10,256 bases of DNA from an uncultured Eubacteriales bacterium. GTDB taxonomy: Bacteria; Bacillota; Clostridia; Oscillospirales; Oscillospiraceae. This document shows positions 1 to 5,317 of this stretch, one piece after another. A program made the position numbers and the translations under genes. The stretch spans positions 1 through 10,256 of the forward strand of contig CABSBF010000061.1 of assembly GCA_902475855.1 (NCBI GenBank). The letters are read 5' to 3'. The notes below the pieces were generated by a model, which was not told where the DNA came from, ran no database searches, and saw nothing but the letters and a program-made list of their open reading frames with translations. How positions within the stretch are numbered: position 1 is the first letter of the stretch; each line of letters opens with the position of its first letter.

Positions 1-528
1 AATTCGTGAATTTCGTCCGCTATGCATTTCCTTCTGCGCATCCCGAAGCGGTCTTAAATAAACACATTTTAAGAGTTCTCTCGCTTTGCCATCGAGCGAT
101 ATACCGTCTTCGATATCTCCAGCTTTGAGTTCAGTATAAATACGACCATTTTCACGCCATGCCCGGTAGTGGAGGAGTAGTTTATAAAACACCGCACCAG
201 AGGTTTTATCTTTTTCAAACGAGAGCCATTCAATAAAATTTTTTGCTTCATTGATTTCAAATCCTTCAAAAGTGCAATCGATACTGAATTCTGTTGCAAT
301 TTCCCCAGTAGCGCTAATATAAAAATCCTCATCCGTAACACGCGTAAATTCGCCACTTTGCGTTTGGAGGACAAGCTTGATTGCATCAATTATTGCACTT
401 TTTCCGGAATCATTCTCTCCAATCAATGCGTTTAATCCCTTGTGAAAATTCACTGTGATTCCGTGTTTGCTCACCCCATCATAGGCATACTTTCTGAAGT
501 TTTTAAGCGTAATTGTAGATAAGTACAT
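1..528 (-). CDS. OLD-family ATP-dependent nuclease/ATPase, N-terminal part (runs off the window)
   Basis: The frame is open from an ATG at 528 to the window edge, giving 176 residues without a stop, so the C-terminal part lies outside. The N-terminus has the SMC/RecF-like ABC-ATPase pattern: a first strand with TLKNFRKY (about residues 7-14), then Walker A GENDSGKS (37-44). A YLRPLRDAQKE stretch at about 157-167 followed by SGRNSR is typical of OLD (overcoming lysogenization defect) family ATPases, which usually carry a C-terminal Toprim nuclease domain. That domain is not visible here. A GGAGGA ribosome site at 535-541 supports the start. It begins 15 nt after the stop of the preceding unknown gene, so the two are co-transcribed. 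In the family such proteins act on DNA, and many are anti-phage components (Gabija GajA, PARIS AriA, OLD). Which system this is cannot be told from the fragment. ATPase identity is firm; the nuclease activity is inferred. Confidence 0.85.
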   Translation of the reverse strand, partial: MYLSTITLKNFRKYAYDGVSKHGITVNFHKGLNALIGENDSGKSAIIDAIKLVLQTQSGEFTRVTDEDFYISATGEIATEFSIDCTFEGFEINEAKNFIEWLSFEKDKTSGAVFYKLLLHYRAWRENGRIYTELKAGDIEDGISLDGKARELLKCVYLRPLRDAQKEMHSGRNSRI

Positions 529-543
529 ATTATATTCCTCCAA

Positions 544-1299
544 CTACCAACTATAATCCAATAATCGCATATAAACGGGACTTTTAGTAAGATTAACGCT
601 GTCGATATAGGATAAATGAGCAGCGTTCTCAATCATAAATACAATCTTATCATCGTAGATGAATGCAATATATGTATCAAAATCAGCTCCTACCTCGTGC
701 GTCCGGTATTGCATAGCACATCGAAAATCACTGTTTAATGCATTTTGGATTTGTGCAATCCCGGCTAGGAATTCATACTTGTCATTAAATATGAATTTGT
801 AGGGAAAGAAAAGTAAAAGATGCTTTCGTGTTTCAAGGGTTTTCAGTAACTCAATGATATCGTTTTCGACTCCCTGCTTCTTTATTGTGGTTGTGCGTAA
901 CTTCTGCAAACCTTCAAAATCATATTCTCTTAGAGCGGCATGGATGCGTGTTGCTTTAATTGAACCATTTTTAACTTTAGGTTCACTCGTGACAAATACG
1001 CCTTTCACAATTTCGGTTTTACTTGGGTATAAAATGCTTTTTGCCTGCAATGCAGTTTTACTGGCAATTAGCTTGAAATCCAACTGATAACTTGTCGAAA
1101 TACAATCACATTGCCCGTTCTCTTCACTTTCGGGAGATTGATAAATATCTCCGCCTGATTTTGTGCGGAAAAAGTCAGAAGCATTTACGAACTCTAATAA
1201 ATACCTCTCATAGTTGCAATCCGGGTCTCCATGTATAATATAGTTTTTTATTATCATTTCAGACGGTAATAGCTGTGCAATCATGGATTTGTCATACAT
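544..1299 (-). CDS. Hypothetical protein paired with an OLD-family ATPase; possible nuclease-like core
   Basis: I do not recognise the family. From ATG 1299 the protein has 251 residues, with no signal peptide and no membrane segment, so it is probably cytoplasmic. One stretch, QCDC...YQLDFKL (about residues 63-77), has an Asp nine positions before an Asp-x-Lys on a hydrophobic strand. This resembles the D...(D/E)xK core of PD-(D/E)xK nucleases; it is a motif-level guess only. The C-terminal half alternates hydrophobic strands and acidic loops. The open frame extends upstream to a GTG at 1374 with GGAGG at 1380-1384, and to another ATG at 1341. I prefer 1299 because GGAG lies 8 nt upstream and because a terminator-like hairpin (1335-1360) would otherwise fall inside the coding sequence; the GTG start (276 residues) remains possible. 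The gene is AT-richer than the rest of the window and is followed 15 nt later by the OLD-type ATPase, which suggests a two-gene functional unit. Confidence 0.75.
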   Translation of the reverse strand: MYDKSMIAQLLPSEMIIKNYIIHGDPDCNYERYLLEFVNASDFFRTKSGGDIYQSPESEENGQCDCISTSYQLDFKLIASKTALQAKSILYPSKTEIVKGVFVTSEPKVKNGSIKATRIHAALREYDFEGLQKLRTTTIKKQGVENDIIELLKTLETRKHLLLFFPYKFIFNDKYEFLAGIAQIQNALNSDFRCAMQYRTHEVGADFDTYIAFIYDDKIVFMIENAAHLSYIDSVNLTKSPVYMRLLDYSW

Positions 1300-1330
1300 A
1301 TCAATGGCTCCATAAAACTGCAAATAAGTG

Positions 1331-1360
1331 AAAAGCCGCATGGGAATACACCCACACGGC
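1331..1360 (-). terminator. Attenuator-like hairpin in the leader of the 544-1299 gene
   Basis: Reading the minus strand, GCCGTGTGGG (1360-1351), a 6-nt loop and CCCATGCGGC (1344-1335) form a 10-bp stem with two G-T pairs. TTTT follows at 1334-1331. It lies about 30 nt after the predicted transcription start and before the preferred ATG at 1299. The short U-tract suggests incomplete termination, as in transcription attenuation. The hairpin is seen directly; its regulatory role is inferred. Confidence 0.5.
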
Positions 1361-1392
1361 TGCCTTGGCGGCACAAAGGCCTCCGTAGAATT

Positions 1393-1421
1393 ATTATAGT
1401 GGATAACACCGGAAAATTCAA
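1393..1421 (-). promoter_or_regulatory. Promoter of the unknown-protein/OLD ATPase operon
   Basis: A perfect -10 box TATAAT (1398-1393) sits 17 nt downstream of TTGAAT (1421-1416), four of six bases of the consensus -35. Transcription should start near 1386, immediately before the GGAGG at 1384-1380. Confidence 0.6.
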
Positions 1422-1534
1422 GTTTCCGTCGTTTCTGCGGCGAAAATACTGAATTTACACAAGTTAGGGAGGGGTTAGGGATTTTGCGTTTTTCGGCATT
1501 CTTCCGTTACAAGTATAAATCCGCCATTTTACCT

Positions 1535-1555
1535 CTCTGACCACAGTTGGAATGA
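1535..1555 (+). repeat. Inverted repeat copy A flanking the tRNA locus
   Basis: The plus strand reads CTCTGACCACAG-TTG-GAATGA. The same word without the TTG and with one substitution occurs on the minus strand at 1853-1836, giving 17 of 18 matched bases. The two copies bracket the tRNA-Pro and its pseudogene in inverted orientation. Origin unknown. Confidence 0.5.
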
Positions 1556-1592
1556 GGTCAAGCGCACTTCAAAAATTGAACTTATAACGCAG

Positions 1593-1617
1593 AAAAACCG
1601 CCAAAAAGGCGGTTTTT
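1593..1617 (-). terminator. Intrinsic terminator after tRNA-Pro (bidirectional)
   Basis: AAAAACCGCC (1593-1602) and GGCGGTTTTT (1608-1617) form a perfect 10-bp inverted repeat with a 5-nt loop. A run of T follows on either strand. It begins 10 nt after the CCA end of the tRNA on the minus strand, so it most likely ends the tRNA transcript. Confidence 0.85.
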
Positions 1618-1627
1618 CCAAGAAAGG

Positions 1628-1703
1628 TGGTCCGAGTGACAGGATTCGAACCTGCGGCATCCTGCTCCCAAAGCAGGCGCGCTACCAACTGCGCTACACC
1701 CGG
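1628..1703 (-). tRNA. tRNA-Pro (anticodon UGG), CCA encoded
   Basis: The minus strand folds into a complete cloverleaf of 73 nt plus an encoded CCA (1630-1628). The acceptor stem CCGGGTG/CACTCGG has one G-T pair. The D stem is GCGC/GCGC with AGTTGGTA in the loop. The anticodon stem CCTGC/GCAGG encloses TTTGGGA, giving anticodon TGG (proline). The variable loop has 5 nt and the T arm carries TTCGAAT. A promoter lies at 1791-1818 and a terminator at 1593-1617. Its 3' end faces the AT-rich block at 1-1400, the usual side for integration of mobile islands into tRNA genes. Confidence 0.96.
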
Positions 1704-1718
1704 TTATTGAGTTTTTTA

Positions 1719-1773
1719 TCCGGCTGGTCGTATTCTCCCAAATGTCGCGCCCTACCAGTTGAGCCACACCCGG
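1719..1773 (-). pseudogene. Truncated tRNA-Pro-like pseudogene
   Basis: This 55-nt segment directly precedes the intact tRNA-Pro. It starts with the same CCGGGTGT and matches tRNA-Pro at 30 of the first 39 positions by my alignment, including the TTTGGGA anticodon loop (TGG). The D stem GCTC/GGGC still pairs. The anticodon stem no longer pairs (CGACA against GAATA), and the whole T arm is missing. It ends with CAGCCGG-A at 1726-1719, which pairs with the 5' acceptor strand at six of seven positions. It cannot make a normal tRNA. It could be a decayed duplicate or a tRNA-like leader element of the tRNA-Pro transcript. Confidence 0.7.
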
Positions 1774-1790
1774 ATATTCACTTTTCTGTC

Positions 1791-1818
1791 ATTATACCAC
1801 GGCGGGGAGGAAAATCAA
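1791..1818 (-). promoter_or_regulatory. Promoter of the tRNA-Pro locus
   Basis: TATAAT at 1796-1791 is preceded by TGG, giving an extended -10 (TGGTATAAT). TTGATT at 1818-1813 lies 16 nt upstream. The start would fall around 1784, about 10 nt before the tRNA-like pseudogene and 80 nt before tRNA-Pro. Confidence 0.6.
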
Positions 1819-1835
1819 AGATTTTCTGTCTGTGG

Positions 1836-1853
1836 TCATTCCTGTGGTCAAAG
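1836..1853 (-). repeat. Inverted repeat copy B flanking the tRNA locus
   Basis: The minus strand reads CTTTGACCACAGGAATGA. It is the partner of 1535-1555 on the plus strand (one substitution, 3-nt indel). A further GACCACAG follows at once on the minus strand, so the GACCACA word is locally repeated. Confidence 0.5.
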
Positions 1854-2007
1854 CCGTTTTTGTGCCGCTTTCTGCAATCGGGGAAAATCCCGCAAACGCA
1901 GGTGTTGCAAGGCTTTGCGGCATTTCACCATGCCCTGTCCCGGATATAGCCACGGCACTCCCAAACCAAACGCGACGCCGATTCATTATTCTTAGATGGA
2001 GAGTATT

Positions 2008-2036
2008 ATTATAGCAGGTCAAAACACGCATGTCCA
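2008..2036 (-). promoter_or_regulatory. Orphan promoter upstream of the tRNA region
   Basis: TGGACA (2036-2031, five of six of the -35 consensus), a 17-nt spacer and TATAAT (2013-2008) with TGC before it form the best-scoring promoter by eye in this region. No convincing gene follows. The transcript would run from about 2001 towards the tRNA locus, so this may be a distal tRNA promoter or drive an unannotated RNA. Confidence 0.5.
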
Positions 2037-2130
2037 GCCCCGTTTTCGGCATTTTCTGCTTATGGCAGAGTGTCCTGAAAAAAGCGGCGGCAGCCGATCG
2101 GCACAATGCTCTAAGACTAACAAAATAGAT

Positions 2131-2163
2131 GATCCGGCTGCGCGCGATTGCGGCAGCCGGATC
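2131..2163 (-). terminator. Terminator after the formamidase gene
   Basis: GATCCGGCTGC (2131-2141) and GCAGCCGGATC (2153-2163) form a perfect 11-bp stem with an 11-nt loop. On the minus strand it is followed by a moderately T-rich ATCTATTTTG. It starts 37 nt after the formamidase stop and should end the transporter-formamidase operon. Confidence 0.75.
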
Positions 2164-2199
2164 GTTTATTCATGAAGGTTTCTTGGAAACGCAATGCGC

Positions 2200-3090
2200 T
2201 TACAGCGTGCGGATGCGATTGTCAAACTTCGGCACGCGAATGCGGATGGTCACGTTATCATCCACGACCTCGCTGATCTGCGCGTCGCAGGTGGCGCTCA
2301 TCAGGCGATAAGCGTCCGGGAAGTTCAAATCAAACTTCTTCATCAGGAAGTTGACCGCATCCTCGGTGCCGACCTTGACGCTTTCCTCCAGCGTGCGGCG
2401 GGAAGCAAGGAAGTACAGGCTGTCCGCCGTTTCGATGACCGGGCGCTCAATGGGGCGGTTGTGGTAGACCGTAACGCGCAGGCACATACGCCCCGCGATC
2501 TCGATGCCCGTGCCGGAAAGCTCGCCGTCGCCCATGCAGGCATGCATATCGCCCACAGCAAGCCCGGCGCCCTCGGCATTAACAGGAAAATACACGCGCG
2601 AACCGACGCGGACCAGCTTGGTGTCCATGTTGGCACCGTGATCCTCGGGGACGGCGCAGTGGATCTCGCCGTTCTTGGTTGCCACACCCATCACGCCGAT
2701 CATCGGCGTCAGGGGCAGCTTGATATCATCGGAAAAATATGCGAAGCCATCGTGCACGGGAATGATCTTGGTGTTCGGCTCCGTGATATGATCACCCAGC
2801 ACGCCGAGTCCGACCGATGTGACCATCACGCCCTGCGGCGCAAGGTCGATCGCCATAACTTCCACGCAAAGGGTATCGCCGGGGTGCGCACCGCTGATCG
2901 CGATTGGGCCTACGGCGCAGTCCATGATGCCGATGTCAATATCCGGGCGCTTGACGCTTTCGTCGGTGATCTGACCGCTATAGCAGTCGTCGCACTCGAC
3001 CCAGAAGGTCTCTCCGTCCTCGACGGTATAGTTTGCGGGATTTGTCGGGTTGAAGTGGAAGATCACTTTATCTTTCGGGATCACACGCAT
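2200..3090 (-). CDS. Acetamidase/formamidase family protein
   Basis: This 296-residue protein belongs to the FmdA/AmdA family, whose members hydrolyse formamide, acetamide or related short amides to a carboxylate and ammonia in the cytoplasm. Family signatures are GPIAISGAHPGD (61-72), TPMIGVMGVA (128-137), EDHGANMD (149-156) and GDMHACMGDGE (180-190), followed by LSGTGIEI; His183 and the acidic residues of the last motif are the expected metal/active-site region. The length fits the short bacterial branch of the family. The ATG at 3090 has GGAAGGA about 8 nt upstream, and the gene lies 21 nt after the stop of the permease gene, with a terminator behind it, so both form one operon. Substrate cannot be read from the sequence. 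Pairing with an amino-acid-type permease suggests an imported amide, perhaps an amino-acid-derived one, rather than free formamide (inference). Confidence 0.92.
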   Translation of the reverse strand: MRVIPKDKVIFHFNPTNPANYTVEDGETFWVECDDCYSGQITDESVKRPDIDIGIMDCAVGPIAISGAHPGDTLCVEVMAIDLAPQGVMVTSVGLGVLGDHITEPNTKIIPVHDGFAYFSDDIKLPLTPMIGVMGVATKNGEIHCAVPEDHGANMDTKLVRVGSRVYFPVNAEGAGLAVGDMHACMGDGELSGTGIEIAGRMCLRVTVYHNRPIERPVIETADSLYFLASRRTLEESVKVGTEDAVNFLMKKFDLNFPDAYRLMSATCDAQISEVVDDNVTIRIRVPKFDNRIRTL

Positions 3091-3111
3091 GACATCTGTC
3101 CTTCCTTTCCC

Positions 3112-4335
3112 TTACCAACCTGCCGGCAGGATGCCGATCATGGAGCAGATGAAGTAGATGGCCGCAAGGCTGAAGATCACGATGATCATGCCCTGCACTG
3201 CGGGATGCGCGTACCAACCGCACTTCCACTCCGGCTCGATATCGCCCTTCTTGCGGGCGTTGTTGAGCATCAGAACGGGAACGATCGACATAATCACGCC
3301 GCCGAAGGTACCGGCCCAGCCAATGGCGTCAACAAAGCTGACAAGACCGGCGTAGGCAAGGATGAACGGTGGAAGCACCGTGCAGGCGATGGCGATGAGA
3401 CGGGTCTTGGTGTCCTTCTCATCCTTGAGCTTGAACATATCGACGATGTTCGTGAGCATGGAACCGCCGACCGCCCAATAAGAGGTCATCATGGCGCAGA
3501 GGGCAAAAATGTTGGCGGTATAGAGTGCCCAGGTACCGAGTGCCTGACCCCAGGCGAGCGTAGCGACCTGTGTGACCTCCTCCGCGCCGGTCAGAGAGAG
3601 AACGGCAAGGGGAACAACGGCCAGCAGCACGCCGGTGATGAACATACCGAGAATGATGGCAACCGGGAGCTTCTTGGGCGTGTGGCGCATACCGCGCGCC
3701 AGCTCAGGCACGGCATACTGCGCGATGTAGCAGAAAATAGCGCTGCTGAGAAGGGGAACGGCATAGGTCCAGTTTGCGTATACGGCGCGGGAGACATCCG
3801 CCTTGCCGGAGAGGAAGGATGCAATCACAATGATGCCGAGCAGCACGACCATGCCCGTGGACATGAATTTCTCCCAAAGGCCGGTGGCTTTGAGGCCGAA
3901 CCAGACGACCAGCACACAGGGAACGGTGAACAGCAGGCTGCCCGCCCAGTTGGGGAGACCGAGCAGTGTGCAGAGGATGTTGCCGGAACCTGTCGTGTAG
4001 GCGACCATGCAGCCGATGGAGTTCGCGCAGACAGAGATGAAGATCAGGACCGAGCCGACCTTACCGACATATTTTTCCGCAAGGCCGGGCAGCTGCAGGG
4101 GCTTTTTTGTACGCAGTGCGGACTCCGCCACATAGAGCATGGAGAACGTGGTGAACAGACCGGCCACCGCCAGCCAGAGCACCAGGATCGGCCATCCCGC
4201 AAGGCGGGAAGAATATGCAAGGCCGAGTATACCGGAACCGACATTGGCACCCACGATGATCGCTACCGCCTCATAAAGCGTGAGCTTTGTCACCTTGAGC
4301 GCGCCTTCTTCGACGTGCAGGTTTTTTTCTTCCAT
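3112..4335 (-). CDS. Amino-acid permease, aromatic/HAAAP-like
   Basis: The 407-residue product is an integral membrane protein with about 11 predicted helices (roughly 20-42, 48-70, 94-115, 131-149, 158-176, 190-209, 224-248, 267-289, 312-332, 336-356, 379-401). The first helix contains VGANVGSGILGLAY (28-41), the unwound glycine-rich substrate-site helix of LeuT-fold amino-acid transporters. Overall pattern and length fit the hydroxy/aromatic amino acid permease group (TyrP, Mtr, SdaC) or the related eukaryotic-type amino-acid transporter family. Those relatives are proton or sodium symporters; the substrate here is not determinable. The ATG at 4335 has a perfect AGGAGG at 4349-4344, 8 nt away. 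It is the first gene of the operon with the formamidase and lies downstream of a two-component system. Its promoter region carries three 11-bp direct repeats. Confidence 0.88.
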   Translation of the reverse strand: MEEKNLHVEEGALKVTKLTLYEAVAIIVGANVGSGILGLAYSSRLAGWPILVLWLAVAGLFTTFSMLYVAESALRTKKPLQLPGLAEKYVGKVGSVLIFISVCANSIGCMVAYTTGSGNILCTLLGLPNWAGSLLFTVPCVLVVWFGLKATGLWEKFMSTGMVVLLGIIVIASFLSGKADVSRAVYANWTYAVPLLSSAIFCYIAQYAVPELARGMRHTPKKLPVAIILGMFITGVLLAVVPLAVLSLTGAEEVTQVATLAWGQALGTWALYTANIFALCAMMTSYWAVGGSMLTNIVDMFKLKDEKDTKTRLIAIACTVLPPFILAYAGLVSFVDAIGWAGTFGGVIMSIVPVLMLNNARKKGDIEPEWKCGWYAHPAVQGMIIVIFSLAAIYFICSMIGILPAGW

Positions 4336-4395
4336 TGAGCTTTCCTCCTAAAACGTTGGGAGATAGGTTTTGCAGCCTCGCTCCTCTTGTGATTC

Positions 4396-4427
4396 ATTTT
4401 ACCGGATCAAGGACAACAAAAAGACAA
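4396..4427 (-). promoter_or_regulatory. Candidate activator-dependent promoter of the permease-formamidase operon
   Basis: TAAAAT (4401-4396) is a five-of-six -10 box. At 16-18 nt upstream there is no usable -35, only T-rich repeat sequence; the nearest TTG word, TTGTCT (4427-4422), would need a 20-nt spacer. A weak -35 replaced by direct repeats is what an activator-dependent promoter looks like. Start site would be near 4389, leaving a leader of about 50 nt. Confidence 0.5.
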
Positions 4428-4444
4428 CAAAAAGACAACAAAAA
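4412..4444 (-). repeat. Three tandem 11-bp direct repeats, candidate SARP-type operator
   Basis: GACAACAAAAA occurs three times without a mismatch on the plus strand at 4412-4422, 4423-4433 and 4434-4444 (TTTTTGTTGTC on the minus strand). The downstream-most unit ends 10 nt before the candidate -10 of the permease operon. SARP activators such as ActII-ORF4 and DnrI bind direct repeats with exactly this 11-bp period beside the -10. The regulator encoded just upstream has a SARP-like domain. The outermost unit merges with the U-tract of the regulator's terminator, so simple slippage is an alternative origin. Confidence 0.65.
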
Positions 4445-4474
4445 TGCAGAGCATTTCGATCGCCTCTGCATTTT
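4441..4474 (-). terminator. Terminator after the response-regulator gene
   Basis: AAAATGCAGAG (4441-4451) and CTCTGCATTTT (4464-4474) form an 11-bp stem with a 12-nt loop. On the minus strand a T-run follows, which is also the first unit of the 11-bp repeats. It starts 19 nt after the regulator stop codon and separates the regulator operon from the permease operon. Confidence 0.82.
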
Positions 4475-4492
4475 CGCCGTTTTTGATAGTTT

Positions 4493-5317
4493 TTAGCGAA
4501 TGATTTCAGTCATCTTGCCCTGCAGCGATGCCGTCGTGATCTCCGCCCAGCTATACTGCGTCATAAACTCTCCGACAAAAGCATTGATCGCCGAAGATTC
4601 GCCGTTGAGAAACTGATAATAATCACAGGAAAACTTTTCTGTATCCACGCTGAGTTGATTCCGCCCCTTGATGACCGCATCTTCGCAATCCACCTTTCGC
4701 AAGGTTCGCATCATATCAGACTTAAAGGTTTCGATCTGATTTTTCAGCGCGCTGCCGTATTCCCGGTCCTCATAGAGAATGGCCGCACATTCCCGGATGC
4801 TGCAGGCCGAACCGCGGCGAAATACCAGATACGCAAACAGCTCCTTGCTCTTTGCGCGGGCAAATTCGAGCGGTTTTCCCTCATAAAACACTTCAAAATT
4901 GCCGAAGCACTGGACACGTAGGGAAAGCTCCTTCCTCACAGGCACTGTGGTCAGGCCGATATTACGAAGTTCCTCCTCGATTGCCTCGGCCGTAACAGGC
5001 TTCATCAGGTAGCCGCGTGCATGGAGGGAATAGGATTCCAGCGCATACTGCGAATAAGCCGTAACAAAAATGATCTCGAGCGCCGGGATCGTCTTTTTCA
5101 ATTCCAGTGCAAGGTCCAGTCCCGTCCAACCGCGCATCTGAATGTCCAGGAAGGCGATATCCGGAAGGATCTCCCCCGTTCTCACCGCCTCAAGCGCTTT
5201 CGTCGGATCGGTATAGGCGCGAACCGCTGCTGCCGGCTCGGCAGCTTGCAGCGCCGCTGTCAGATCGCTCAGCGCCAAAGATTCATCGTCAACAGCCAAC
5301 AAGCAAAGTTCCATCAT
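4493..5317 (-). CDS. Response regulator with receiver and SARP-like DNA-binding domain
   Basis: From ATG 5317 the protein has 274 residues. Residues 3-120 form a CheY-type receiver: acidic pair Asp10-Asp11, phospho-acceptor Asp58 in FLDIQM, Thr86 in FVTAYS and Lys106 in the MKP motif. Residues about 132-226 form a SARP/AfsR-like winged helix (LRVQCFGNFEVFYEGKPL, then KSKELFAYLVF, later GRNQLSVDTEKF). About 45 residues follow, with MTQYSWAE, resembling only the start of a bacterial transcriptional activation domain. It should be phosphorylated by the kinase of 5314-6690 and act as a transcription activator. The frame extends 29 codons further upstream inside the kinase gene, but ATGATG at 5317-5312 with GGAGA ahead is the natural start, overlapping the kinase stop in an ATGA arrangement; the second ATG (5314) is equally plausible. 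Likely target: the 11-bp repeats at 4412-4444. Confidence 0.9.
   Translation of the reverse strand: MMELCLLAVDDESLALSDLTAALQAAEPAAAVRAYTDPTKALEAVRTGEILPDIAFLDIQMRGWTGLDLALELKKTIPALEIIFVTAYSQYALESYSLHARGYLMKPVTAEAIEEELRNIGLTTVPVRKELSLRVQCFGNFEVFYEGKPLEFARAKSKELFAYLVFRRGSACSIRECAAILYEDREYGSALKNQIETFKSDMMRTLRKVDCEDAVIKGRNQLSVDTEKFSCDYYQFLNGESSAINAFVGEFMTQYSWAEITTASLQGKMTEIIR

Larger units (their letters stand above)
1774..2199. other. Intergenic stretch without a supported gene
   Basis: Between the formamidase stop and the tRNA-like pseudogene I see a terminator (2131-2163), two minus-strand promoters (2008-2036 and 1791-1818), the second copy of an inverted repeat (1836-1853) and several small hairpins around 1877-1921. 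Open frames here are short, overlap one another on both strands and lack ribosome sites. A 64-codon minus-strand frame at 1986-1792 lies just after the 2008-2036 promoter, but it has no Shine-Dalgarno sequence and no recognisable domain. Confidence 0.6.

Noticed and set aside
69..389. Minus-strand frame of 106 codons inside the OLD ATPase region
   Set aside because: A different frame of the same strand. The true frame, open from 528 to 1, carries Walker A and the OLD-type motifs.
1792..2106. Minus-strand frame of 104 codons, with an internal ATG at 1986
   Set aside because: No Shine-Dalgarno sequence, no recognisable domain, and it runs across the promoters and the inverted repeat of the tRNA locus. 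The 64-codon version is noted only because a promoter precedes it.
2194..4338. Open plus-strand frame of over 700 codons opposite the permease and formamidase
   Set aside because: It spans both well-supported minus-strand genes and their junction. Its translation is rich in His, Asp, Gly and Arg with no domain, as expected for the complement of GC-rich genes.
4412..4444. Short CRISPR-like array
   Set aside because: The units are contiguous 11-bp tandem repeats without spacers.
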